Shown here: positions 1 through 11,151 of the stretch, one piece after another
Layout: each line of letters starts with the position of its first letter
Numbering within the stretch: the stretch's first letter is position 1
Source: Fusarium oxysporum f. sp. lycopersici 4287
Lineage: Eukaryota > Ascomycota > Sordariomycetes > Hypocreales > Nectriaceae
Reading direction: 5' to 3'
Assembly: GCF_000149955.1 (NCBI RefSeq)
Contig: NC_030996.1
Coordinates: 328,039-392,038, forward strand
Length of the DNA stretch: 64,000 nucleotides
Program-made: the position numbers and the translations under genes
The notes under the pieces: model-generated
What the model saw: only the letters and a program-made list of their open reading frames with translations
Database searches by the model: none
What the model was told of the DNA's origin: nothing

Positions 1-125
1 CTACTACGTAGTAGCAACTCCACACAGAACCCCACGAACCTACATCATATCTTGCTGTTTCCAATTCCTATATAGCATCTTTTCTTCCAGTCCCATAGCG
101 CCAGTACGACTACAATCAGTTCACC

Positions 126-953
126 ATGCTCAACTCGGATCAGTCCTGGCCTTTATGGGGCAATGACTCCCTCGACGGAGCATTCGATCTCGACAGCCCT
201 GGCGACAACGCCGTCGTGACCAAGGTCCATCGCCCTTTCTTATTCGGCTATCGCCCTTCGAAACCCAATGGCCGCGGCATTCTTATTCTCGGAGGTGGGG
301 GATATGTTCAACTCATGGTCGGTCGCGAAGGCGTCGCAGTTGCAAAATGGCTCAACAGTCTTGGTTTCTACGCGTTCGTCCTGGTGCATCGCTTCCCGAA
401 TAGTGAGACTGGTGCGCAAGCGCCGTTGGATGATGGAAGAAGAGCTCTGAAGATCATGTCTGAGAGTGGACTTGCGCCAAAGGGTATTAGCATCTGCGGC
501 CTCTCATCTGGCGGTCATCTCGGCGCTGCTCTTCTGGCAGAGTATCCTCAAGTCTGGACATCACCAGATCCCGAAATATCGCAAATCGAATTCGCCGTAT
601 TGGGTTACGGACCCATTTCAACGAATGCGGCTGGCCGTACAATTATTGAGAACAAACCTCCTCTGCCGCCGAAAGAAAAACAAGAACTGTACGATGTTGT
701 ACAACCAGATGTTCAGCTCCGATCTCCTGCGCCGCCAGTATTCATCGTGTACTCCAACAATGATCCAGTTGTACCTGTCGTCAACGCATATCGCTTAGCA
801 GAGGGCTTTACAAAGGGCGGAGCACCGATCGAGTTACATATCTTTGCTGACGCGCCTCATGGGTTTGCACTGGATAGCCCGAGGGAGTTGCCTGTATCAA
901 AGTGGCCGGTTATGTGCGAGGCATGGCTGAGGCAGAACAATTGGATAGAATGA
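126..953 (+). CDS. alpha/beta hydrolase, carbohydrate-esterase-like
   Basis: Single-exon gene of 275 residues starting at an ATG in a CACCATG context. The fold is seen from a GGGGY oxyanion-hole segment at residues 57-60, the nucleophile elbow GLSSG with Ser127, Asp213 in NNDPVVP and His245 in APHGF, all in the order and spacing of the alpha/beta hydrolase superfamily. The closest family I can name is the BD-FAE/acetylxylan-esterase-like group, whose members remove acyl groups from small esters or plant polysaccharides. No signal peptide is visible, so an intracellular role on imported or metabolic esters is more likely than wall degradation. The substrate cannot be told from sequence. The next gene is convergent, 80 bp downstream. 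Confidence 0.85.
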   Translation: MLNSDQSWPLWGNDSLDGAFDLDSPGDNAVVTKVHRPFLFGYRPSKPNGRGILILGGGGYVQLMVGREGVAVAKWLNSLGFYAFVLVHRFPNSETGAQAPLDDGRRALKIMSESGLAPKGISICGLSSGGHLGAALLAEYPQVWTSPDPEISQIEFAVLGYGPISTNAAGRTIIENKPPLPPKEKQELYDVVQPDVQLRSPAPPVFIVYSNNDPVVPVVNAYRLAEGFTKGGAPIELHIFADAPHGFALDSPRELPVSKWPVMCEAWLRQNNWIE

Positions 954-1033
954 GTTTTAAAATTCCCAAAGCGCAAAGCTATCATTGACCTTCATGGTAT
1001 CAACACCAAACGCCCAGCAACTGATGTTGTCTT

Positions 1034-1576
1034 TTAAAACAACTTCTTCACCTTCTCACCTCTCTCCTCGTCCTCGCCCCATCTATCCTCCCAGAGATCT
1101 GATGCCACGTACTGCCATCCCATAGGCGCACCACCCATCCCCCATCGAGTCTTCATTTCATTGAGAGTAACTGGGTTTGCAAGTTCGTAAAGCTCCAGGA
1201 TCGGATAACCGTACTTGGACTCCTTGAGTCCAGCGTTGAAGTCCTCATTGCCAATACCAAAAGGCTCGGTCGGCACAAAACCCGGCTCATGGCGGGTATT
1301 TGGAGTAATCACTGCGATGTAGCTATTGATCAATTAGTTCGATTATTCTGATCTCTGGTATAGAATAGTGTTGCTGTGCTGAACATACGTGATTGATGAG
1401 CGACCGCCTCCACTGCCAGTTTCGTAAAGCCAGAGACGCGAGACACCGTCTTTCAGACGGTACTTGCGATACTCATGGTTCTTTTCTCTGCTGATGATAT
1501 TTTCCAAGTGCTCGGGCTTGATGTCGAGTAAGACATCGGTTTCGACTCGCCCAGCGCGGTTCTTTGATGGTGGCAT
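1034..1576 (-). CDS. small PUA-like/ASCH-type domain protein
   Basis: Two exons, 1389-1576 and 1034-1322, joined across a 66-bp intron with a GTATGT donor and ATAG acceptor, give 158 residues. The N-terminal part (DVLLDIKPEHLENI, then KNHEYRKYRL and SRLWLYET) and the middle (GNEDFNAG, GAPMGWQYV) match my memory of a fungal and bacterial family with the PUA/ASCH fold, which is linked to RNA or modified-base binding. No catalytic motif is seen. It probably acts in the cytosol or nucleus. The fold is a fairly good guess, the ligand unknown. The upstream neighbour is the convergent hydrolase, and the P450 lies downstream in sequence on the same strand. Confidence 0.7.
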
Positions 1577-1836
1577 CGCTTTCGGCGCAGTACGTACTCA
1601 CTGAATGAGGGAATGTGGAGAAGCCTGGAGATGGGAAGCGAATCGGAAAAGTTTAAGCCGGCATCTCTTATCTTAACATTTGCCGGAATGTCTCCTCCGG
1701 GCCAAGCTGAATTTTATCATCACGAGCAAATACTGTGAAACATTCTTAAGGTAGACGTCACGCACGAATATTCTCTTTAAAATAGCTTTATGTACATCAT
1801 GCTATCAATTGGCTGATCCCTTACTTCCGTAGTAGT

Positions 1837-3658
1837 TCAATCTTGTCTCTCGTCTGGAAGAAATGATAGTTTGTGCTTCCGCCTAAGCCGAACATTAAAG
1901 TTGCTCTGTTTCACGAACCATGCTGGTTACAGGTCAGTATCAAGAAAGGATATCACAAGATGGCTTTTGCAGATACAAAGGGATATCTGTCGGAAAAAGC
2001 TTACCATTGTTCAAATGCCATGTGTTATCCGCCGACGGGAACTCGAGCTAGACCCAACGTCTCAGTAAAGGGCACTTCAATCGACACTGAAACTTACCTC
2101 GTATCGCCTCAATAAAGCCGGTACCATCTTGTACATTTCTAACAAGCTGATGTTCTTTCCAATGCAAGTCCTCGAACCCGCACCAAATGCAAACATATAG
2201 TTCTCCATCCGTCTCTTCTGCTCAGTCGAAGCTTCAATCCATCTCGAAGGTCTCCATCGATCTGCATCATGTCCGAATATATCCTTGTTGCGATGTAGAA
2301 CCCAAGCGTTGACTCCAACAATGGTGCCACCGGAGATATGATGGCCGTTGACTTCGAGGCCTCGTGCGGGGACAATACGCTCTAGCATGAGACCTGCAGC
2401 GGGATGGCATCGAAGAGCTTCTTTGACAACAGCGTTGAGGAAAGGAAGGTCTCGGACTTCGTTCCAACTGACAAGGCCATCTTCGCGGGCAAATCGGCCA
2501 GCTTTTTCTTCCTCTGCAAGCTCAGCCATCAAAGTCTTCATATCAGCGGGGTTCTTCATGAGATAATAAAAGATAGCTCGGAAAGTAATCGCTGTTGTAT
2601 CAGAGCCTGCAAACATATTTGCTACAGTCAGAGCGAGCACTCGATCGTTATTCATGAACTCCGGGTCTTTCTGGTTGGCTTCGAGGAAGCGTGAGAGAAA
2701 GTCTCGGCGGCCATTGTCTTGGTCAAACTTCATGTCGCCTAGCTTTTCGGGATCAACGCGGGCGAGCATTCGGTTGCGCGCGAAGATGGCCACGGGTGAT
2801 GATGAGTTTGTGAAGCCCCATTTTGTAAGCTGTAGCCTTAATGGGTTCTTGAGGAGTAAGCTATCGAGGATTGGCAATTGTCCGACCTACATGACCATCA
2901 GATTAGTAGACCCAGTCACGGTTATTGGTATACATACAGGTGCTGCATAGTTGAGCAACCATTCAAGATTCCCAATAATATTATCCACGTCTTTTCCATG
3001 GTCCACAAAGCCTAGTCTCTTGGAGTAAGTTAGCTCCCCGATGACGTCGAAGGCATAGTACTGTAGCCATGTGCCAAAGTCGAGGATGTCGTTCTGGTTT
3101 GCATATCGTTGGTCAAGTTGTTTGAAGAACTCTGTCGTAGTGGAGTCGACGAATGGTTCGAACTGAACGAGAGTGCTCATGGCATAAGCATTTGATACAG
3201 AACGTCGAAGCTGCGAGTGGAACTTTTCATCTTGTGAGGTGAAGAGGGTGATGAGTCTCTTGCCACTCTTGTTGATGGTCTGCTGCACCGGGCTACCGCT
3301 TGTCAGCCTGGGCAACTATTTTCATCGCCCTGGTGACTTACTAGAAATCTGACTTGGTATATCCCGAATTGTGAGCGTAGATTGTCTGTATAGCAGCTGG
3401 ATCCGCGATCGATACTGTGTTGGGACCGAGTCTCACGACGGTGCCGTACTTTTCATGTAGAGCAATCTGCGTCACTTCTGGTCGCCTTCTATACACGTCG
3501 AGAAAGCGCCAGAGATCGGTGAAGGACGCCAAAGCTGGTCCGGGGATTCCGTTCAAGCCATTACCGTACTTATTGACGAGGAGCTTCGTCACAAGTAGTC
3601 CCACGACGGCAGCTGTCAGATACGCCCATGGATGCTGAAGGAAGAGATCCAGAATCAT
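1837..3658 (-). CDS. cytochrome P450 monooxygenase, five exons
   Basis: Exons 3342-3658, 2938-3292, 2098-2886, 2005-2047 and 1837-1922 join in frame to 529 residues. All introns are 49-82 bp with GT..AG ends. An N-terminal hydrophobic anchor (residues about 5-27) places it in the ER membrane. Diagnostic parts are the I-helix AGSDTT, the K-helix KEALR, the RWRPSRW segment and the heme loop FAFGAGSRTCIGK with its cysteine ligand. The overall pattern resembles pisatin-demethylase-like fungal P450s, which hydroxylate or demethylate small hydrophobic compounds. The last two short exons are easy to miss: the third exon reads into an intron and stops a few residues after RRYE, but splicing restores a typical C-terminus with WFVKQ. 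The substrate is unknown, and no other biosynthetic genes adjoin it. Confidence 0.92.
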
Positions 3659-4248
3659 TTCAGATACTTATCAGAAGTCGCAAATCTTATCTGATTCATA
3701 GTAGTGCGTGTCAAAGCAGTGGTCGACCCATTGCTTTTAACAGCATTCTACCCCGCGTGATACATGCTTGGTGGTTTCGCAAGGTCAACGGCATTTACCA
3801 AGGCATCGGAAGTTTCCATGCGGGGTAATTTCCGAATAACATCACCAAAAAATCGGTAAGGTTCCGATTTGACTCTTTTAAGTTCTGTTCTGTAGTAGTA
3901 TTTTGACTGTTAGTTCAGGCTACGGGGATGATTCGGTATGTTTTGGTAAGCACCTCTCGCCAATTGGACCCAAGTTGCCGCGAACCGGCGGACCTCTCAA
4001 GACACCTCATCCTCCATTGCTTCCATCACAAAGCTGATCCAATCCAGTGAGAATTTATTTAACATATTTTTTGTTCAAAGTCACGACGAATTCACATCAT
4101 TCTGCTTCACAGCCCGAGAAGAGGCAGCGAATGCCACGTAGGGAACAGCCCCCGAGTAGGTACATATAGTGAAATCGCCAGCCATTCTAGGACACTTGAC
4201 AATCAATCTACCTTGTCTATGGGTCGTTCAGCGCTGGCTCGAAATAAA
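3659..4248. other. intergenic, P450 promoter side
   Basis: About 590 bp between the P450 start and the end of the kinase remnant. I see no coding pattern or RNA gene. It should contain the P450 promoter, but I cannot point to a convincing element. Confidence 0.4.
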
Positions 4249-4863
4249 TCAACAAAAAGTATCAGGCCCGCGTAATAAACTCGCCAGTCTCGGAATCCTA
4301 TCCCCAGGTTTAAGCTTGCACTGCGGCGGCCGTTGCCAGTTCAGAACCGTCTTGCCTTTATCTGACAACCTTTTCCTCTCCGTGCTCCAGAGCACTTTAA
4401 GCTCGGTAGTACGCTTGCCGTCGTAGTAAGCCATTTCGGAAGGCGACGGTTGAGGAGTATCGGGCCAATCGATGAAGTTGGGCGCGTCTTTGTAGGCAGT
4501 GATCTGTTTGCCTCTGCGACGCTTTTCAGGCCACTCTGTGAGGACCTCGCTAAACTCCGAGACTGGGCGGTCAAGTTGGACATCTGGATGCTGGATCCAA
4601 TCCTTCTGTTCGATTTCCAGGACGTGTTGCTCCTCGTGCCGAATGGCACGCAGTGTTTCGTCGCGAGTAATGATCTCGTAAATGGTGAAAAGTACTCCCT
4701 TAATGTCGTTCCGTGCCTCGCTGTAGCCATGCTCTCCAATTCGAACTGAGAAATTAAAGTCAAAAATCATTATGGAATCTGCTGCCTCGAACATCTCGGC
4801 CGCACGCAAGATGCAGGCGCGTATTGAAACACCTCTCAGCCCAAGCTCAGCGACAGCTCAGCT
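4249..4863 (-). pseudogene. C-terminal remnant of a fungal protein-kinase-like gene
   Basis: An open frame on the minus strand runs from a TGA near 4863 to the stop at 4249, without an ATG until inside conserved sequence. It contains a DFG-like segment (MIFDFNFSVRIGE) followed by NDIKGVLFTIYEIIT, the place where kinases have the DxW of helix F, and then a basic C-terminal tail. This looks like the C-lobe of the divergent fungal kinase-like proteins. The ATP-binding lobe and the HRD loop are absent, and the 500 bp upstream show nothing that could supply them. I therefore read it as a 5'-deleted remnant. An unrecognised upstream exon is the alternative. Confidence 0.55.
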
Positions 4864-5380
4864 TAGAGCGCCAAGAGCTCGGCTCGAGCAACGCAAATGG
4901 CATTTGGTGTGCTTAAATTTCATTTCTGAGTAAATATCATACTGCGCGATAAGTCGAGTTGTTTTGATGGCCCCTCTCTACCCGACTACTGAAGTGGTCA
5001 CTATCACAATATTTATAAACAAAGTGAGGCGCGACCCCAAAGGATGACTTCGTGGAGCTCTTTCAATTTATATCCACGTCAAACATAGTCAAATATTAAC
5101 CAGGTTTCATAATCATTTATTCTATTTGCTACTCTTTGTTTCCAAAAGTGATAATAGCAACAAATACCTTCTTCTCTAGGTTAGGCTGTCTTGCACTAAC
5201 AATTAGATAAGTGATAAGTTGCAAAGGCGCGCCCTGTGATTCACTGAAACCTAAGCACTAAACCCCGTCCGCTTTAGTGCTCGCCTCTCTCATTCGTTGA
5301 TTCATCACTTTATTTCCTTCTTCGCCCTTGCATATTTCCATCCGCATCATCATCTTTAACTCGTTTCTACACCCGCAAAC
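4864..5380. other. intergenic, divergent promoter side
   Basis: About 520 bp between the kinase remnant and the AlaX-like gene. It is A+T-rich in the middle and pyrimidine-rich just before the ATG at 5381, as is common in fungal promoters. No other gene is seen. Confidence 0.4.
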
Positions 5381-6193
5381 ATGGCATCAGCAGCACGAAC
5401 TGTGCTTGCCTTCCAGCGCAATGCAAAGCTCTACTCCCTTCAAACACTGGTCAAAGCAATCCGACCTTTCAGCAGCTTAGAGGATGAGAATCGTGAGCTA
5501 TTTAAGCAAGGCACCGACGAAGACTATGCAGTCGTTACAGAAGAGACAATCTTTCACCCACAAGGAGGAGGTCAGCCTTCGGATGTTGGAAAGATAACTG
5601 ATGAGGCTGGAGCTTCTTTCACTGTTGCATCTGCTCGTATGGACGCAGTTCGCGATGGCCAGGTCTTGCATTTCGGAAGATTCAACTCAGACAAGAAGTT
5701 CACAGAAGGGCACAGAGTCACGCAAGAAATCGACGTTGAGAAACGTCTTCTCTACTCTCGATACCACACCGCTGGTCACGTCCTAGGTTCAGCAGTCAAC
5801 CATCTCCTCAAAGACACAGTCGAGGGTTTTGAGGAGTTGAAAGCCTCTCACTTCCCCGACTCCGCATCATGCGAATTCCAAGGCCTCATCGACGGGAAGT
5901 ACAAAGAGCCCATCCAGAAGAAAGTCGATGAATTCTTGGCCGCCAAGATGCCAGTTGAGATTGACTGGTGGGACGCTGAGGAGTTTCGCAAGAACGGTCT
6001 TGAACACCTTACGCCTGACGCGAGCTTTTTGGGACCTGGAGAGACCAAGTTCCGTGTTGTGAGGATTGCTGGAGCGGAGGTTTATCCATGCGGTGGAACG
6101 CATGTTGATACTACGGATCTATGTGGTGAGACGACGGTTAAGAAGATTGCGAGGAGTAAGGGAAAGTCAAAGGTTAGCTATTTGGTGAAATGA
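5381..6193 (+). CDS. alanyl-tRNA editing protein (AlaX-like)
   Basis: Intronless, 270 residues. The segment FHPQGGGQPSDVG at 58-70, the zinc-site motif HTAGH (His129, His133) and the CGGTH motif (Cys237, His241) define the trans-editing domain related to the second additional domain of alanyl- and threonyl-tRNA synthetases. Such proteins hydrolyse Ser-tRNA(Ala) or Gly-tRNA(Ala) made in error, protecting translation. All four metal ligands are present, so it should be active. The first 28 residues are basic and low in acids (MASAARTVLAFQRNAKL), which could be a mitochondrial targeting sequence, though this is an inference. The length fits the stand-alone editing proteins and not a synthetase. 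Confidence 0.9.
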   Translation: MASAARTVLAFQRNAKLYSLQTLVKAIRPFSSLEDENRELFKQGTDEDYAVVTEETIFHPQGGGQPSDVGKITDEAGASFTVASARMDAVRDGQVLHFGRFNSDKKFTEGHRVTQEIDVEKRLLYSRYHTAGHVLGSAVNHLLKDTVEGFEELKASHFPDSASCEFQGLIDGKYKEPIQKKVDEFLAAKMPVEIDWWDAEEFRKNGLEHLTPDASFLGPGETKFRVVRIAGAEVYPCGGTHVDTTDLCGETTVKKIARSKGKSKVSYLVK

Positions 6194-7053
6194 GGCTGTA
6201 GAGTAGACATCATAGACTAGACAAAGCCTAAAAATAGACCACGTATTCGCCATACAAAAAGCCGACACTGTTCTCCAACTCAAATCTTTGTATCGAGACA
6301 CCGAGGGGTGTTTTTTCATAGTATTAAGCTTATTCCGACCGAAATCCGTTGAGCCAGCGGCAACAACCTAATCTCCAGATCATTTGACGCCTATAAAATG
6401 AGCAGTGGCTCGATGCTACAGTGGCTTTCGCCAAGTTATTAAATATTACGGCCCCCACTACCAGTGTGATGATGCTGATGCAAATAGGAAATGTGAAATC
6501 CCACGCAAAAGCTGATTCCTCCAATGTGAGAGCTTTGTCGCAAGTGAAGTCAGATCTCGCAGTTACCGAACAAGTATTTCCTCACAAGTGTACCTATCAT
6601 GCTTGGCAATTCCCCCACTGTCAGATGTATCGTCACATGTGACCTAACATATGCAATGCGTGCATGCTAACCCCTGCAGCATGGAACCCCTGGTCGGCAC
6701 CTCAGACACTTCCGATACAACATACAGGGGACAAGATGGGACGAAACCACCAATTGCGATGTTGCTTGCTCGTATTGATCCATGTTCTGAGAATATGATA
6801 TATCGAATATCATCTTTTCTCAACGGTCCTCTTGCGTCATGATAATGGTCAGCAATTTGTCACGGCAGTTCGCATTCCCGGGAAGAAGCTTTTTGCAAGT
6901 CAATGCGATTGCGCTATCGTATTGAGTCTCAGTGTCCATGGTCACTAAAGCCATTCCTCCATGAAGTAGATACAAACAAAAACTAATGAAAACCGTAAAC
7001 CTCATAAAATACAAGAACAGGCCAGCCTAGTCCTTCTCCCTCCATCAACTCGC
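6194..7053. other. intergenic, convergent 3' regions
   Basis: About 860 bp between the stop codons of two convergent genes. Several short open frames exist on both strands but none shows conserved sequence or splice structure. I see no RNA gene or terminal repeat. Confidence 0.4.
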
Positions 7054-7811
7054 TCAAGCGGCTCCAGCAGCATCAGCCTTCTGGATCAGGAACTCAGGAG
7101 CAGCGCCGGAAGCAGCACTCTGGTAGGCCAAGTGAGGAGCAGCGACGATGAGCGAACCAGTGCAGACAAGATCACCGGTGTTGCAGAAGACCTTGGTGCG
7201 GTCCTCGGGGTAGCTGGGGATCTTTCCGCGGTTCTGGAGGTTCTTGGTATATCCGAAGAGAACGACTCCAGCAATCTTCTCCCGAATACCGGCGTCGACG
7301 TCGGTGACACTGGCAGCGGCGAGAGCAGCACCCTGGCTGTAACCTCCAGCGATGAGAACAGCATCAGGACACTTCTGGTTAGCGTCGTTGAAGTGGCCCA
7401 GCATCTCACGGATAGCAGCGCTAGAAGTTCCACGAGGAAGAGCGTTGTCACCGAGAGTAGCGCGGTAAGCACCGCCAACGCCCTGGATCCAGACACCGTT
7501 CTTGCCGTACTTGGCCTCGAGCTTTGAAGCAACGCGGGGACCGAGAGTTCCCTTAATAAAAGAGTTAGTTATAATCTGTCACTTGGGCGGTTAGTGGGGG
7601 TGAAAAGGGCACTAACAAGGTTGCCAGATTCAGTGGAGCCGCGAGCGTAGATGAAGATGACGCCAGGGCATGAACCGCTGTTGCCGTTGGCAAGATCGTT
7701 GCGGGTGATGCTGCCGCCTAGCTGGCGAGCCTCGAGAGCAGCGGCATCCTGACCAGCGGGAAGAGCAGAGGCGGTGGCAGCGAGAAGAGTAGAGATGATG
7801 GAGAACTTCAT
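7054..7811 (-). CDS. secreted cutinase
   Basis: Exons 7617-7811 and 7054-7551 join across a 65-bp intron to 230 residues. Residues 1-16 form a signal peptide ([16 protein letters not shown]). The catalytic triad is Ser137 in GYSQG, Asp192 in GDLVC and His205 in APHLAY. The spacings of 55 and 13 residues equal those I know for the Fusarium solani enzyme (Ser120, Asp175, His188). The cysteines at 48 and 126 and at 188 and 195 fit the two conserved disulfides. The enzyme is secreted and hydrolyses the ester bonds of plant cutin, helping penetration and saprotrophic growth. Genes of this family are normally induced by cutin monomers, but I found no clear binding site upstream. Confidence 0.96.
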
Positions 7812-9756
7812 TTTGGCGGTTGAGGCGAGAGAAGTAAGAAGAATCGAAGACAGTTGAGTTGGATTTGAAAGAGAGGCTGTTGAGTGAGTGACTGAGAGGC
7901 TTGATTCATCCCATCAACATCGAGGCCATCCCAGGTATTTATCTAAAAAGTCCAAAGAAACATCCATCTTCTGTGCTTTCGCAAGTCTAACGCTTTTGGA
8001 ATAACTCAGAGTACAGACGATGGATCGCTTTCGGTACCATCAGGTCAAAGAACAAGAAGCAAAGATCAAGCAACCTCTATCTCCCGGAAACAAATTAAGA
8101 GCACACACCACCAAACCCATTCGTTCTCAAACCTATCACCATGCGTCCCACCAATCTCAACTCCCGAGTCATGCGAGAAGCCCTTGCCTGCCGCCGCCAA
8201 AACCAGTAGTCTCTTCGCAAGCCCTCATCAAAACGGGAAATGAGCCCCGTTGCGCCAAGTCGAGCAAACTCCACTGATCATCGAAACAGTCAATATACAG
8301 TATGAAACGGCGCCCTATGACCACGTTGCTGGGAACCGGTGTGCGCCGCTTTGACAGTTGCTTTTTTAGACAGGGACCTGAAACCACAGAAATGGTGGCC
8401 TCAGGGGAGTGGTGGCAGTGCGCATTTATTCCCGGTTTCATACTAAAACCCGCTAACGTGGTCAGCCCATACCAGTCCAAGTTTGATGAGTCTTGGGTGT
8501 CAGGAATTGAAAATGACCTCGGTTCGGTAAGTTCCATGCACGCTATTTGCGCAAGTGCAAGGTTGTATTGGCTACGCAAGTGCCAGATTGCGGGTAGTTC
8601 AACGCTAGAGCATTAAAACAGGCGCCTCGTTGACGGGAATTTGAGTTTTCGATAGATTGGTTGTCGACGAGGTCAAGGTGACTTTGACTTCTAGTTTCAG
8701 TCTAACAGGTTTTAGCGCTCTCGTATTGTAGTTGAAACTGGCATGTTTGATCCCTTGGGCTTGGACAAGTGAGGCTCATGACTCGGTATGAACTGATGAT
8801 CTTCTTGTGCTCGGACACTAGAAGGTGTCAAGAACGCTCAAGCTTGCTGTCGTTCCGATAGCGGAATATGTCTAAAAGTATGTCTAATTTTGTTTTTGGG
8901 AGAACGGCGCCGGTAGTGATGCTCGCGGAGTTGGACACCACCTTGGATCGAAATGCAGTGTCTGCAGACTACAACATCTTCAGGCTGATGATCATTCCGG
9001 TTTCCGAACATCGCCAAGGTTCCATGGTCGCGAGAAACACCGTATTAGCTCTAGACTGGCTCGTCTCACCACCATCTTGATCTGTAGGTTGTGACCAGAA
9101 CCGAGGCTCATCGACGCTGTTGTCAATTTGAGGCGAAGTAATGTCGAATATCAATACAGCTTCAAGTTAACAATATCTCGTTCCGAGCCGAGGTTCATGA
9201 ATAGATTAATTCAACACCATCTTCAGTCTTGGAGCCATATCGAACTCACCACCAGTTCAACTTTACCGAGGCCTATCCTCAGATAAATGAAGACAACTCT
9301 GTTCCATCACCATCTTGATCAGCGCCAGGATCCATCGTTATACCGGGTCATAACCTTCGGAAGCCTTAGCTCCGTTATCACTAACGTTTAATATCAGCTC
9401 CCACCTGGCTGGTACCGAGGTCTATCGCCTTTAAGGTAAGGTCATCCGAGCCTCCAGGTTCCAAGTGCCTCGCGTAAAATCATAATGGTGTGAACCCCAC
9501 AAACTGAATCGAAGGTGAACCAATTGGACCGGTCTCACTTAGCTCAGCCATCATATCTCAATTCGCGACAATTGCCGTTCGTGGATTAGTGAATTACATG
9601 CTTAATTTGTTGTCTAATTCTAAATTCTGCAAGTTCATGAACAATGTCTTGATATAGAATATTTTCTGTTTAATAATACAGCAGAACGGGTTTCGAATGC
9701 GGTTACAAAACGGAAGCCTCGGAAAGATATCGCAATTATCCAGCACCTCCTCAAAT
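7812..9756. other. long intergenic stretch with weak repeated phrases
   Basis: About 1.9 kb between the cutinase start and the F-box gene end. No convincing gene is seen on either strand. The phrase CACCATCTT recurs near 9068, 9214 and 9309, with partial similarity afterwards. This may be a very degenerate tandem repeat or the trace of a decayed coding repeat. The part nearest 7811 should be the cutinase promoter. Confidence 0.35.
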
Positions 9757-11151
9757 TTAATCCCTATACGGCTCCGGGAGCGCCAAACCCTGTGAGCCTT
9801 GAGGCACTTCCGACGAAAGTTCTAGGTTGTGAGCTTCACAAGTCGACGCAAACATCCGTTCCCATTTATCCCCATCAACTAGCCATTTTTTCCCAAACTC
9901 CGCAACAACTACCTTTTTCAGGAGAGGAAATACCGAGGCCGAGATATTGATTGACTCCAAAACCTCGTCATGTACCAGCGGATATGCGCTCCCCATTAGG
10001 CCGAACTCCTTAATGGATGTTGGAAGCAATTGGCAAATCCTTCGTCCAGGCCGATGGCCCTGCCATCGGCGATGCAGCATGCCGCTGTCTATGTACAGCG
10101 TCTCAAGGACTTTCATTCCTGAGAGATCTTGGAGCACTATTTCACCTGGGTGATCGAGGTGAATGCCAGGAAAGTCGAGTGTAAGGTGTTTGAGCGTGTC
10201 GCTTCTCAGCATCAAAAGATCCTCAATTCTGTACAGGAGAGCTGTGTCTTGACTTCGGGTATCAGCGCGTTTACAATGATTAGGTGCACCGATCCGGAAA
10301 GTTTGTAGTTTTGGGAAGCCATGCATGATGGCCTCCAGCTGAGTGATGTGAAGCATGCATGATCTCAGTGTAATTTCATTGACAGTGTCGTGGCAAAAAC
10401 TCGTCTTTGGCTTTTTTGTCGCATCCCGTACTTCCAAGTTGACCAGTTCGATTCTTTCCAGTCGAGGTGCTGCGTCCAGTAGGCCAGCCAGACCGTCAAG
10501 GTCGTCAGTCGGGAAACTCCATGACACGGTTATAGTGAGTTTCTTCAAATTCGGAAGACATCCAGACGGGATCGAAGAGCGTTTCCAGTCGGACTCGACA
10601 TGAATTTCAAGCTTGTTGAGCATTGGTGTTAAAGAAACAGCAACAGACATGAGGCAATTGATGGCATTCCCAACTATTCGTCTCCTTTCTCCGAAATATT
10701 CCGTTGCATTCCTGAATTGGTCAACCGGAGCCGTTTGGTTTGTCTGGGCAGGTTCGCAAAGATGAGTGCGGCACCGTTTATTGCACTGTGCAAGAAGTTT
10801 AACCTGGTCATCATATTGAAGAAGCAAACACCGGATCATGTGCTCGTTCAGACAGAGCTCCTTGACATGTCGACCAAGAGCGGGTGTTTCAGCAATGGTG
10901 TCGATAAAACCAAAGAAACCGTGTCCCATCGGTCGATGATACAAGTGCGGCTGCGATATACGCCTCAGTTCCTTGCATGACAGAGATAATGCCAATAGAC
11001 AGTTTCTGTCATGAGCCGGTTTCCGCTCTTCGTAGCGAAAGAAGTGTCGAGGAGAGGCTCTCTCGCTGCAGTGGGGACAGAGCTGCTGGCATAATATGTC
11101 GATGATTTCTTCAGGGAAAGAGAAAAGATGAGTGAAAGATGGGGTCGCCAT
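9757..11151 (-). CDS. F-box protein with leucine-rich repeat-like body
   Basis: Intronless, 464 residues, starting at the ATG at 11151. The N-terminus (FPEEIIDILCQQL, then LALSLSCKELRRISQPHLYH) has the layout of an F-box, which binds Skp1 in SCF ubiquitin ligases. The remaining 350 residues contain irregular repeats of the type LPNLKKLTI, APRLERIELVNLEV and SDTLKHLTLDFPG, i.e. leucine-rich repeats as in fungal FBXL-like proteins. The likely role is substrate recognition for ubiquitination in cytosol or nucleus. The target is unknown. Such genes form large lineage-specific families in Fusarium. Confidence 0.75.
   Translation of the reverse strand: MATPSFTHLFSFPEEIIDILCQQLCPHCSERASPRHFFRYEERKPAHDRNCLLALSLSCKELRRISQPHLYHRPMGHGFFGFIDTIAETPALGRHVKELCLNEHMIRCLLLQYDDQVKLLAQCNKRCRTHLCEPAQTNQTAPVDQFRNATEYFGERRRIVGNAINCLMSVAVSLTPMLNKLEIHVESDWKRSSIPSGCLPNLKKLTITVSWSFPTDDLDGLAGLLDAAPRLERIELVNLEVRDATKKPKTSFCHDTVNEITLRSCMLHITQLEAIMHGFPKLQTFRIGAPNHCKRADTRSQDTALLYRIEDLLMLRSDTLKHLTLDFPGIHLDHPGEIVLQDLSGMKVLETLYIDSGMLHRRWQGHRPGRRICQLLPTSIKEFGLMGSAYPLVHDEVLESINISASVFPLLKKVVVAEFGKKWLVDGDKWERMFASTCEAHNLELSSEVPQGSQGLALPEPYRD

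Noticed and set aside
6600..6625. mimp-like terminal repeat (CCCACTG) near 6615, also at 19328 and 33590
   Set aside because: The upstream TTGC spacing expected of miniature impala ends is not present and no partner repeat lies nearby.
8169..8579. Minus-strand open frame of 136 codons
   Set aside because: No motif, no splice context and atypical composition; probably chance.
9060..9360. CACCATCTT phrases as a tandem repeat or gene
   Set aside because: Spacing is irregular and similarity after the phrase is weak; mentioned only as part of the intergenic description.
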